The position numbers were made by a program, and so were the translations under genes. 42,694 bases of DNA from NCBI GenBank assembly GCA_029260875.1, contig JAJDCL010000031.1:1-42694 (forward strand). Direction: 5' to 3'. Origin of the DNA: Candidatus Saccharimonadota bacterium (GTDB taxonomy: Bacteria > Patescibacteriota > Saccharimonadia > Saccharimonadales > OFTM59). This document shows positions 33,195 to 39,775 of this stretch, piece by piece. Within the stretch, counting starts at the first letter, position 1, and every line of letters starts with the position of its first letter. Below the pieces are notes generated by a model, which was given only the letters and a program-made list of their open reading frames with translations, was not told where the DNA came from and made no database searches.

Positions 33195-33226
33195 GACAAC
33201 ATATTGTCATAACGCTATAAATTATA
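33193..33226 (-). promoter_or_regulatory. nrdR promoter with NrdR-box-like operator
   Basis: ATGACAA-N4-TTGTCAT is a perfect inverted repeat at 33193-33210 covering the start codon. Read on the minus strand, its middle ACAATATGTTGT fits the NrdR-box core ACwATATnTwGT. A TATAAT (-10) lies at 33226-33221, so the operator falls directly after the transcription start. Confidence 0.5.
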
Positions 33227-33253
33227 CTAGTGGAAAAGCACATATATATGGGG

Positions 33254-33294
33254 AAAACAAAACCCCACTGAAATTAAATATGACTTCAGCGGGG
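33254..33294 (-). terminator. Intrinsic terminator of the 38-aa minus-strand gene
   Basis: On the minus strand CCCCGCTGAA (33294-33285) pairs with TTCAGTGGGG (33272-33263), loop 12 nt, one G-U pair, followed by TTTTGTTTT (33262-33254). Confidence 0.75.
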
Positions 33295-33307
33295 CTATAC
33301 GTTCGGC

Positions 33308-33424
33308 TTAACTATCTGTAGAGACAGTACGCCGTGCGCGTCGTATACGACTTAATGATTTTGCCTGAGTTAACTCTTCGTAGAATAGCTTAAAATCCTC
33401 AAGCGAAATCGAATTGGTACTCAA
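33308..33424 (-). CDS. Small protein, 38 aa, unknown
   Basis: TTG start at 33424 with GGGAGG 10 nt upstream; stop TAA at 33310-33308. The protein (MSTNSISLEDFKLFYEELTQ then a basic SRIRRARR stretch) has an acidic amphipathic helix and an arginine-rich tail, which looks like real coding sequence. It is followed 14 nt later by an intrinsic terminator on the same strand. Function unknown. Confidence 0.55.
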   Translation of the reverse strand: MSTNSISLEDFKLFYEELTQAKSLSRIRRARRTVSTDS

Positions 33425-33600
33425 AACTTGAGCGCCTCCCGTTTAACCGAATAAGCTTACTGTATATAGGCCGTAAGGTCAAGTATGTGTCATAACTTAA
33501 GCGTAATAATAGGAGTTACGACTAAACCAACAGAGAGTGACGCCTTAGAACAATATGAAATGCAGTCAGCTTATAAAATGATTGACCAGGGATTTATCTC

Positions 33601-33677
33601 TGGTGGGCAATATAGGATTCGAACCTATCACCTCCACAACGTCAATGTGGCGCTCTAGCCAAATGAGCTAATTGCCC
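33601..33677 (-). tRNA. tRNA-Val (anticodon GAC)
   Basis: Minus strand. Acceptor GGGCAAT/ATTGCCC, anticodon stem CCACA-TTGACGT-TGTGG (anticodon GAC), T arm ATAGG-TTCGAAT-CCTAT, discriminator A and encoded CCA (33603-33601). Confidence 0.95.
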
Positions 33678-33755
33678 CGAAACAGATAAAAGAATAGCAG
33701 AATTAGGGGTGAAATGTAAATCCACAGCGTATGTGTAAAAATAACAATACAAAAG

Positions 33756-33786
33756 TACTAGCATGATAATGCTAGTATGCTATGCT
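33756..33786 (+). promoter_or_regulatory. Perfect inverted repeat overlapping a -10 region
   Basis: TACTAGCAT-GATA-ATGCTAGTA (33756-33777) is a perfect 9-bp inverted repeat. Two overlapping TATGCT boxes (33776-33781, 33781-33786) follow. It could be an operator at the promoter of a short transcript that ends at 33871. Confidence 0.4.
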
Positions 33787-33833
33787 CTATTGGTAGGTTA
33801 AGTTTTGAGAGGGGTTTTAGGCCCAGGGTGAGT

Positions 33834-33871
33834 ACGGTCGAGTGTCTTTGCGAGAGCACTCGACCGTTTTT
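33834..33871 (+). terminator. Strong terminator hairpin upstream of thrS
   Basis: ACGGTCGAGTG (33834-33844) and CACTCGACCGT (33857-33867), an 11-bp perfect stem with a 12-nt loop and T5. It lies 67 nt before thrS. It either attenuates thrS or ends a separate small RNA of about 80 nt starting near 33793. Confidence 0.8.
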
Positions 33872-33910
33872 CTATTTATAGGTTAGAAGCTGGTTCTTAC
33901 CGAACAGGGG

Positions 33911-33919
33911 TGGTATTAT
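33911..33919 (+). promoter_or_regulatory. Extended -10 (TGG-TATTAT) of thrS
   Basis: Downstream of the terminator. The transcript would start near 33925 with a 13-nt leader containing AGGAGAG before the ATG at 33938. Confidence 0.5.
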
Positions 33920-33937
33920 ATACCCATAGGAGAGACA

Positions 33938-35938
33938 ATGGATCACTCAGTACAAGGCTCTGGCTCGGATGCATCGCAAGGCGCAGATGAGCAGCGGAGT
34001 GAAGGGTATCAACAATACGGAGAGCGAGTAGTGGAATCTGCAACGCAGCGAGGTGCCGAGAGCGCTGTTAGGAGTGGTGACTCTGCTAGTAGCCGTGGCA
34101 GCGCGTCCAGTGACTTGTATGCAATGCGCCATAGCTTGGCACACATCATGGCAACATCTATTGTGCGACTCTGGCCTGGAGCCAAGCTAGGGGTTGGTCC
34201 AGTCGTAGAAAATGGCTTTTATTACGATATTGATTTGGGCGAGGTTAAAATTTCAGAAGAAGATTTTGACCGTATTGAGGCAACAATGCGCAAAATAATT
34301 GCCGAAAATCAGATGTTTGAGCGCCTTGAGAAACCGATTGACGAAGCAATTGATTGGGCCAAGAAAAATAAGCAACCTTATAAAGAAGAATTATTAAATG
34401 ACTTAAAGCGTGCCGGTACTACGGTTGCAAAAGATCTAAATACAGATGAGCTAGGAACAATTACGGAAGGTGACAGCGCGCTCGATAAGGTGTCATTCTA
34501 TCAAAACGGCGAGTTCTGTGATCTGTGCCGTGGCCCACACGTGGAATCCACCGGCAAGGTTGGCGCTTTCAAGCTGATGCGCGTGGCCGGAGCCTATTGG
34601 CGGGGTAAAGAGACAAATCCTCAGATGCAACGGCTGTACGGTGTAGCGTTTGAAACCGAAGAAGAACTAAAAGACCACCTGGCCATGTTAGAAGAAGCTC
34701 AGAAGCGAGATCACAGAAAGCTGGGCCAAGACTTAGACTTGTTCACTTTCTCGGATTTAGTAGGTTCAGGCTTACCGCTTTTTACCCCTAGAGGTACTAT
34801 CTTACGTGATGAGCTAGGTAATTTTAGCCAATCGCTAAGATCGGGCATTGGGTTTGAGAAAATTTGGACACCGCATATTGCTAAAACGGACCTGTATAAG
34901 GCTAGTGGACATTGGGACAAATTTGGCGAGGAGCTTTTTTTAGTCAAAAGCCAAGAAACAGACGATGAATTTGTCTTAAAACCCATGAACTGCCCTCATC
35001 ACATACAAGTATTTGCATCTAAGCCACGCAGCTACCGGGAGCTACCGATTAAATACATGGAAAATGCGGTTGATTATCGGGATGAAAAAACCGGTGAATT
35101 ACATGGGTTAAGCAGGGTGCGTTCATTTACCCAGGACGATAGCCATGTGTTTGCCCGCGAAGACCAAATTCAAGATGTGGCCTCTGAACTGGTAGCGGTT
35201 GCCCAGGAACTGTACCGCCAGTTAGATATGGGGCTGAAGTTTCGTCTGAGCTTCCGAGATGAGGTAAAGGGTTATTTAGGAGACCCTGCGCTTTGGCAAC
35301 AGGCTCAGACAACGATTGAGGAGTTGGCGAAAAACAACGGGTTGGATTATGTTGTGGCCGAGGGTGAAGCAGCGTTTTATGGGCCCAAGATAGACTTTAT
35401 TGTTATGGATGCTCTAAACCGCGAATGGCAAGTTGCTACGGTACAGCTAGACTTTGTTCAGCCTGAGCGTTTTGAGCTTAGCTACACCGCGGAAGATGGC
35501 CAGTTAAAACGACCAGTTATGATCCACTGTGCGCTTCTAGGCAGTATTGAGCGCTTCTTGGCAGTATATATTGAACACACTGGCGGTAGGTTCCCGGTAT
35601 GGTTGGCGCCAGAGCAGGTGCGTTTAATTACAGTTAACCAAGAGGAAAAGACCGTGCAGTTTGCTGAGACAATTCTAAAACAAGCCAAAGAGCTCGGATT
35701 AAGACTTGAGGTAGACAACACTAATGAATCGGTCGGCAAGAAAATTCGTGCGTCCGAGCTGATGAAAGTCCCGTACACGATTGTAGTTGGTGAAAAAGAG
35801 ATTGAATCAGGCCAAGTTACGCCGCGTATCCGCAAAGACCTCTCAGACCGGGAAAACACTCAACCCAGAGCAATAGATGATTTCCTAGGTGCAGTAGCAA
35901 ACGAAGCCAAAGACCGTACGACTAAAACTTCTCTATAA
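33938..35938 (+). CDS. thrS: Threonyl-tRNA synthetase lacking the TGS domain
   Basis: 666 aa. Charges tRNA-Thr. Editing domain HxxxH in HSLAHIMATS (about 65-74) and CDLCRGPHVES (about 194-204). Catalytic core: MNCPHH zinc ligand region, SRVRSFTQDDSHVF motif 2, and HCALLGSIERF motif 3; then an anticodon-binding domain (about 555-640). The usual N-terminal TGS domain is missing; instead residues 1-60 are a low-complexity Ser/Gly/Gln/Arg/Glu-rich stretch. The start is firm because GGAGAG lies 6 nt upstream. tRNA-Thr(CGT) is encoded at 30474. Confidence 0.97.
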   Translation: MDHSVQGSGSDASQGADEQRSEGYQQYGERVVESATQRGAESAVRSGDSASSRGSASSDLYAMRHSLAHIMATSIVRLWPGAKLGVGPVVENGFYYDIDLGEVKISEEDFDRIEATMRKIIAENQMFERLEKPIDEAIDWAKKNKQPYKEELLNDLKRAGTTVAKDLNTDELGTITEGDSALDKVSFYQNGEFCDLCRGPHVESTGKVGAFKLMRVAGAYWRGKETNPQMQRLYGVAFETEEELKDHLAMLEEAQKRDHRKLGQDLDLFTFSDLVGSGLPLFTPRGTILRDELGNFSQSLRSGIGFEKIWTPHIAKTDLYKASGHWDKFGEELFLVKSQETDDEFVLKPMNCPHHIQVFASKPRSYRELPIKYMENAVDYRDEKTGELHGLSRVRSFTQDDSHVFAREDQIQDVASELVAVAQELYRQLDMGLKFRLSFRDEVKGYLGDPALWQQAQTTIEELAKNNGLDYVVAEGEAAFYGPKIDFIVMDALNREWQVATVQLDFVQPERFELSYTAEDGQLKRPVMIHCALLGSIERFLAVYIEHTGGRFPVWLAPEQVRLITVNQEEKTVQFAETILKQAKELGLRLEVDNTNESVGKKIRASELMKVPYTIVVGEKEIESGQVTPRIRKDLSDRENTQPRAIDDFLGAVANEAKDRTTKTSL

Positions 35939-36259
35939 ATGACAAGGGTTGATACGGATTTTAAAGACAGGGTTTACGAATTGGTCGGACAGATTCCTAA
36001 AGGGCGGCTTATGACTTATGGGCAGGTGGCGGCGCTTTGCGGTGCGGCTTGGGCTGCATGGGAAGTAGGGCAGATAGCCCACAGAGGCCCAAAAGACTTG
36101 CCCTGGCAGCGAGTAGTTAACAAACAAGGCGGTTTGGCGCGCAGCTACACCTGGGGCGGATTTGAAGGACACAAACGGTCACTAGAAACTGAAGATATCG
36201 AAGTGTCAAAAGATTACAGGGTAAATTTGGATAAATATCTATGGAACCCCCACTTATAG
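35939..36259 (+). CDS. Alkyltransferase-like protein (ATL, MGMT family)
   Basis: 106 aa, only the DNA-binding domain of O6-alkylguanine transferases. The PCHRV active site reads PWQRV, tryptophan W56 replacing the acceptor cysteine, which defines ATL. ATLs bind alkylated bases and hand them to nucleotide excision repair. Y27 (TYGQVAALCG) is kept, but the arginine finger position (R in ARxVG) reads W (AAWEVG, W41). Starts directly at the thrS stop; ends overlapping miaA by 19 nt. Confidence 0.87.
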   Translation: MTRVDTDFKDRVYELVGQIPKGRLMTYGQVAALCGAAWAAWEVGQIAHRGPKDLPWQRVVNKQGGLARSYTWGGFEGHKRSLETEDIEVSKDYRVNLDKYLWNPHL

Positions 36260-37104
36260 TCGTTGTCGGCGAAACAGCCAGCGGTAAGTCGAAGCTGGCG
36301 ATTAAACTGGCAGAACAGTTTAACGGCGAAATTATTTGTGCCGATTCATGGACGGTCCGCCGCGAGGTGAATATAGGGACTGCCAAGCCCGGTGCCGATG
36401 ACCTAAAACGCGTTCCGCACCATCTATTAGACATTGTGGGCCCGTGCGCCGACTTTACGGCCGCAGTCTTTAAAGGGTTAGCTGAACAACAGATTAAAGA
36501 CATCACCATGCGCGGCAGATTGCCCGTCTTAGCGGGTGGCACGGGGCTTTACATAGATAGCGTGATTTATAATTACGGGTTTTTGCCGGAAGGTAATCGT
36601 GAAGAGCGGCACAATTTAAACCTTCTAAATGTAGAAGAATTGCAGAGCTTAGCTGTATCCAGGGACTTAAGCTTAGAAAGTATTGACGTAAGGAATAAGC
36701 GTCGGATTATACGACTACTGGAAACCAACGGGCAGGCTCCGACGAAAAGTGAAATGCGCTCTGATACCCTGATACTCGGTCTTACAGTGCCGCGAGAAGA
36801 GCTAAGACAACGCGTAACTGCTCGTGTAGATAACATGTTGGCGCTTGGCCTAGAACAAGAGGTTAAGGAGTTAGTCGAAACATATGGCTGGGGCTGCGAG
36901 GCTTTAAAAGGCATAGGTTACCGCGAGTGGCGTGAGTACTTGGTTGGTTCGCAGAGCATAGAGCAAACTCGTGAGCGAATAATTTCAGCTACAATGAACC
37001 TAGCCAAACGCCAGCGTACTTGGTTCAAACGCAACAATAGTATTCAGTGGATAAGCGACCCCAGTAAAGCTGTAGAAATTGTAACAACATTTTTGAACAA
37101 ATAG
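36241..37104 (+). CDS. miaA: tRNA dimethylallyltransferase MiaA
   Basis: 287 aa. P-loop VVGETASGKSKLAIKLA near 6-22, ICADSWTVRREVNIGTAKP, HHLLDIV, and GGTGLYIDSVIYNY. The C-terminus has ALKGIGYREWREYL and AKRQRTWFKRN, the tRNA-contact region. It isopentenylates A37 of tRNAs reading UNN codons. The first residue of the P-loop motif is G-E-T rather than G-P-T. Slightly shorter than E. coli (316). Overlaps the ATL gene. Confidence 0.95.
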   Translation: MEPPLIVVVGETASGKSKLAIKLAEQFNGEIICADSWTVRREVNIGTAKPGADDLKRVPHHLLDIVGPCADFTAAVFKGLAEQQIKDITMRGRLPVLAGGTGLYIDSVIYNYGFLPEGNREERHNLNLLNVEELQSLAVSRDLSLESIDVRNKRRIIRLLETNGQAPTKSEMRSDTLILGLTVPREELRQRVTARVDNMLALGLEQEVKELVETYGWGCEALKGIGYREWREYLVGSQSIEQTRERIISATMNLAKRQRTWFKRNNSIQWISDPSKAVEIVTTFLNK

Positions 37105-37129
37105 CCTGCATCATTGTTCAATTGTCTGC

Positions 37130-37135
37130 TACAAT
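37130..37135 (+). promoter_or_regulatory. Extended -10 (TGC-TACAAT)
   Basis: Ends 6 nt before an ATG at 37142, so the transcript should start with a leaderless short ORF that leads to the winged-helix gene. Confidence 0.45.
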
Positions 37136-37137
37136 GT

Positions 37138-37255
37138 CTTCATGGTTGAGCAATTTTGTTTTCAGGGGAGAACAGCCCGCCAAAATGTATTTCATTTTGC
37201 CGGCGCGATAAGAGGGGATGCTCCCCTCTTGTGGGGGCTTCATGGTTGAGCAATT
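37138..37255 (+). repeat. 100-bp-spaced direct repeat covering two start codons
   Basis: CTTCATGGTTGAGCAATT occurs at 37138-37155 and 37238-37255. Each copy has an ATG followed by VEQ codons. Between them stand two hairpins: CAAAATG/CATTTTG (near 37183-37200) and a 9-bp perfect stem AAGAGGGGA/TCCCCTCTT (37210-37230). Confidence 0.75.
37142..37249 (+). CDS. Leader ORF overlapping start of winged-helix gene
   Basis: 35 codons beginning MVEQFCFQG and ending with TGA at 37247-37249, just after the ATG of the next gene at 37242. Its first codons duplicate those of the downstream gene, so it may be a remnant of a duplicated start or a leader peptide that couples translation across the hairpins. 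Confidence 0.35.
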   Translation: MVEQFCFQGRTARQNVFHFAGAIRGDAPLLWGLHG

Positions 37256-37868
37256 GTTTGGGTCAAAGACGAGGGTTAAGCTGCTACACCTGTTCTATAG
37301 CAACCCAAATCGTTCATTTTATGTGCGTGAGATTACCCGCAAGATAGATGAGCAGATTAACTCTGTCCGCCGTGAACTGGCTAATCTCCTAAGCATTGGT
37401 ATTATTTCCTCTGAGACAAATAACAACCGCTTATACTACGAAGTAAATCAAAAATATCAATACTATCCACCGCTATCTGCTATATTCGGCGGTGGACAAA
37501 CTACCCCTGGTGAGACCAAAGTAGCGCCGGACGAAGATTTACACGATATAAAAACTCTTGGAAATGTGGAGCTAGCGCTTTACACAGGCCAATTCACACG
37601 TGACGAAACAAGTGGCATAGATTTCATGGTTGTAGGTGACGTAAACCCAACTCAGCTAACAAAATTTGTGGCCGAGCTTGAGAAGAAAGAAGGCAAGGAG
37701 ATTCGTTATGCAGTGATGCCGTACGAAGAGTTTGTATATCGTCGTCAGATTAATGATCGGTTCCTTGGGCTTGTTCTGGCAGCTAAGAAGCAAGTACTAA
37801 TAGACAAACAGAATATGATTAGTCCTAAACCCGAAAAAAGCAAAAAGAAAGAAAAAGAAGAGGAGTAA
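37242..37868 (+). CDS. Winged-helix regulator fused to degenerate nucleotidyltransferase domain
   Basis: 208 aa from ATG 37242, with GTGGGGGC as the purine-rich tract in front. N-terminal ArsR-like winged helix (1-80: GSKTRVKLLHLFYSNP, FYVREITRKIDEQINSVRRE). A MNT-like nucleotidyltransferase domain follows (about 100-185: VELALYTGQFTRDETSGIDF, then MVVGDV); the G-S motif is degenerate (TGQF). The tail is lysine/glutamate-rich. Such wHTH-NTase proteins are common in CPR and archaea; the target is unknown. 5 nt before the MBL-fold gene. Confidence 0.78.
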   Translation: MVEQLFGSKTRVKLLHLFYSNPNRSFYVREITRKIDEQINSVRRELANLLSIGIISSETNNNRLYYEVNQKYQYYPPLSAIFGGGQTTPGETKVAPDEDLHDIKTLGNVELALYTGQFTRDETSGIDFMVVGDVNPTQLTKFVAELEKKEGKEIRYAVMPYEEFVYRRQINDRFLGLVLAAKKQVLIDKQNMISPKPEKSKKKEKEEE

Positions 37869-37873
37869 ACGGT

Positions 37874-38503
37874 ATGGAATTGCAATTTTACGGGGCAAAC
37901 TGTATTCGCCTGACAACAAAAAAAGCTACGATAACCATTGACGACAATCTTGATGCGCTTGGCCTTAAGTCACCGAGTAAGGCAGCAGACATAATCCTAT
38001 ATACAAGTATTGATCAAAAAAGGCGCCTCAAGCTACCTAATCCAGTGATTATTGAATCGCCGGGGGAGTACGAAGTATCTGACACGTCTATCCAGGGTAT
38101 TGCAGCACGCGCACAGATGGATGAAGCGAACCAGCAAACCGCCACAATGTTCAAGATTATTGGCGAAGATATTCGTGTAGCGGTTACGGGCCACATCTAT
38201 CCTGAGTTATCAGACGAACAGCTCGAGGCTTTAGGGACTATAGACGTTTTGATTATCCCTGTAGGTGGAAATGGCTATACTCTAGACAGTATAGGCGCAT
38301 TAAAGCTTGTGAAGAAAATTGAGCCGAAGATAATTATACCAACCCACTTTGCTGATAAAGGTATTAATTACGAAGTACCACAGCAGCCTTTAGAAGAGGT
38401 CCTAAAGGGCTTGACTATGGAGCCAAAAGAAACCGTGTCCAAGCTAAAACTAAAAGCCGGTGAAATGGGCGAAATCGCTCAACTAATTATTCTTGAACGC
38501 TAG
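37874..38503 (+). CDS. Metallo-beta-lactamase-fold protein with altered metal site
   Basis: 209 aa. Resembles the Lactamase_B_3/UPF0173-type family: MELQFYGANCIRLTTKKATI, ATITIDDNLDALGLK, then PVIIESPGEYEVSDTSIQGI and DVLIIPVGGNGYTLD, IIPTHFADKG. The metal motif HxHxDH after the second strand is replaced by TSIDQKRR, so several ligands are lost and hydrolysis is doubtful. It may be a binding or regulatory member. It forms a unit with the winged-helix gene. Confidence 0.75.
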   Translation: MELQFYGANCIRLTTKKATITIDDNLDALGLKSPSKAADIILYTSIDQKRRLKLPNPVIIESPGEYEVSDTSIQGIAARAQMDEANQQTATMFKIIGEDIRVAVTGHIYPELSDEQLEALGTIDVLIIPVGGNGYTLDSIGALKLVKKIEPKIIIPTHFADKGINYEVPQQPLEEVLKGLTMEPKETVSKLKLKAGEMGEIAQLIILER

Positions 38504-38612
38504 TAGCTTACTGCGTCGGATTAACAATCTCTACGCTAATTAGGGGAGGGTAATGTTTTACGTAAAAACTTACTACCGTACTTGTACGGGGGTGGTGACT
38601 GATGCTGTAAAT
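38504..38612. other. Intergenic region with short palindromes
   Basis: TTTTACGTAAAA (38556-38567), CCGTAC-TT-GTACGG (38576-38589) and two CTAATTAG boxes near 38535 and 38613. A 23-codon ORF (38553) with GGGAGGG close to the ATG is present but unconvincing. No T-tract; the meaning is unclear. Confidence 0.35.
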
Positions 38613-38831
38613 CTAATTAGCTGATTTTTCGGTGGTCCGAGAAGAAAGTAGCCCTTTTTTCTTTAGGGTCCTGATAGCTTGAGTACTTAATTTCATTGTG
38701 ACTTTGCGACCATCAACTACAACAGTTTTAGTCTGTAAGTTGGGCTTCCAGACCTTCTTGGTGTGTCGCTGAGAAAAGCTGACATTACTGCCATACTGTT
38801 TGCCCTTGCCGGTAAGATCACACTTTTGCAT
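38613..38831 (-). CDS. rpmB: 50S ribosomal protein L28
   Basis: 72 aa. MQKCDLTGKGKQYGSNVSFS, HTKKVWKPNLQTKTV and VTMKLSTQAIRTLKKKGL are L28 signatures. Only one cysteine (C4), so it is the zinc-free form. AGGA lies before the ATG on the minus strand. Stand-alone gene, divergent from the M50 protease. Confidence 0.95.
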   Translation of the reverse strand: MQKCDLTGKGKQYGSNVSFSQRHTKKVWKPNLQTKTVVVDGRKVTMKLSTQAIRTLKKKGLLSSRTTEKSAN

Positions 38832-38906
38832 GGTTAATTCCTAAAATTTATAATAGATTCAGCGCATAATTGTATCTGTTTTAGACTAATAAGTCAACGA
38901 AACAGC

Positions 38907-38915
38907 TGGTATACT
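38907..38915 (+). promoter_or_regulatory. Extended -10 (TGG-TATACT) of the M50 protease gene
   Basis: Ends 10 nt before the ATG at 38926; a start near 38922 gives a leader of about 4 nt. Confidence 0.5.
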
Positions 38916-38925
38916 AATATGGCTT

Positions 38926-39582
38926 ATGGCAGACAGCACAATTTTCCTAATCATAGCGGTGGTTGGTTCAATCTTGGTATCTATGACCTTGCATGAGGCT
39001 ATGCACGCTTTTGCGAGCAACTGGCTAGGTGACGACACGGCAAAGCTGGAGGGGAGGCTAACCCTTAATCCTGTCAAACATATTGATCCGTTTCTGACTG
39101 TTTTGCTGCCGTTAAGCCTAATACTCCTTAATATAAACAGCGTATCTGCCCGCAATCTTCCTATAGTTGGTGCGGCTAAGCCCGTGCCATTTAACCCCGG
39201 CAGGGTAAAGTTTGACGAGTTTGGCGCGGCGATGGTTGGTTTGGCCGGACCCTTAACCAATCTGGTGTTAGCTCTTGTGACAGCCGTTTTGATACGCTTA
39301 GCATTTAATACTGGAGGCGGCGAGACCCTACTTAGTCTATTGTTTATATTCTTGCAGGTTAATGTAGGCTTCTTTGTTTTTAACATGATTCCTTTTCCTC
39401 CTCTGGACGGCTCACGGCTCTTATATGCAGTCGCACCTGAACCTGTTAAAAACGTGATGTATCAGATTGAGGGTATGGGCCTTGCTGGTTTATTTATTTT
39501 TCTTTTTTTGTTTTTCCCGCTCATCAGCCCGCTCATAAGAACAGTCAACATTACAATTTTGAACCTTCTACTTGGCGCTTAA
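38926..39582 (+). CDS. Site-2-type membrane metalloprotease (M50)
   Basis: 218 aa, four to five membrane helices. Zinc motif H23-E-A-M-H27 in TLHEAMHAFASNWLGD, and the second ligand D161 in NMIPFPPLDGSR. No PDZ domain, so it belongs to the short group of M50 proteases. These cut membrane-anchored substrates inside the bilayer; the substrate is unknown. Near-leaderless start. Confidence 0.93.
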   Translation: MADSTIFLIIAVVGSILVSMTLHEAMHAFASNWLGDDTAKLEGRLTLNPVKHIDPFLTVLLPLSLILLNINSVSARNLPIVGAAKPVPFNPGRVKFDEFGAAMVGLAGPLTNLVLALVTAVLIRLAFNTGGGETLLSLLFIFLQVNVGFFVFNMIPFPPLDGSRLLYAVAPEPVKNVMYQIEGMGLAGLFIFLFLFFPLISPLIRTVNITILNLLLGA

Positions 39583-39584
39583 AT

Positions 39585-39593
39585 TGGTATAAT
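39585..39593 (+). promoter_or_regulatory. Extended -10 (TGG-TATAAT) of the non-coding RNA
   Basis: TATAAT at 39588-39593 overlaps the stop region of the M50 gene. The predicted start (about 39600) coincides with the 5' base of the RNA's closing stem (39602). Confidence 0.7.
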
Positions 39594-39599
39594 AAAGAT

Positions 39600-39765
39600 C
39601 TGCTGGGCAGGGCCAGTAAATGATAATCTGAATACTTATCATTAGGGATTCCAATATCCGATAACACTGTGGTGTTATCGTGCGGAGACCCACCTGGGGA
39701 TTTTTAACCAGGTTGTCATCTGGCCCTCCAGCTATTTAAAAAGTCCGAGCAATCTCGGACTTTTT
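39600..39765 (+). ncRNA. Structured non-coding RNA with 6S-like architecture
   Basis: About 165 nt with own promoter and terminator, no ORF. Closing helix: GCTGG (39602-39606) with CCAGC (39728-39732) and GGGCCAG (39610-39616) with CTGGCCC (39720-39726). Apical arm: CGATAACAC/GTGTTATCG (39659-39667/39672-39680), preceded by GGG/CCC (39645-39647/39689-39691) and TCC/GGA. Between these helices lie two facing strands of about 28 nt, each with its own hairpin: AATGATAA/TTATCATT (39619-39643) and ACCTGG/CCAGGT (39692-39713). Closing stem, large central bubble and apical stem is the 6S RNA plan, but the identity is inference; it has no SRP, tmRNA or RNase P hallmarks. Confidence 0.6.
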
Positions 39766-39767
39766 AA
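39736..39767. terminator. Bidirectional terminator
   Basis: TTAAAAAGTCCGAG (39736-39749), loop CAAT, CTCGGACTTTTTAA (39754-39767): 14-bp perfect stem with T and A tracts on the two sides. It ends the non-coding RNA. On the other strand it would have terminated tRNA-Pro before the element inserted. Confidence 0.9.
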
Positions 39768-39768
39768 G

Positions 39769-39775
39769 TGGTCGG
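39769..39775. repeat. Left attachment-site core TGGTCGG (candidate attL)
   Basis: Identical to 42608-42614, which is the 3' end (CCGACCA on the minus strand) of tRNA-Pro. One nt after the bidirectional terminator. Confidence 0.6.

Noticed and set aside
33240-33254. Second NrdR box near CACATATATATGGGG
   Set aside because: The core does not fit when aligned, and the spacing to the first box is not a whole number of helical turns.
33793-33871. T-box riboswitch for thrS
   Set aside because: AGGGTGAGTAC only loosely resembles the T-box, there is no room for a Stem I with specifier loop, and a separate promoter follows the terminator.
38553-38624. 23-codon ORF with a purine-rich tract before rpmB
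   Set aside because: It overlaps the end of rpmB, consists mostly of palindromic sequence and has an odd Shine-Dalgarno spacing.
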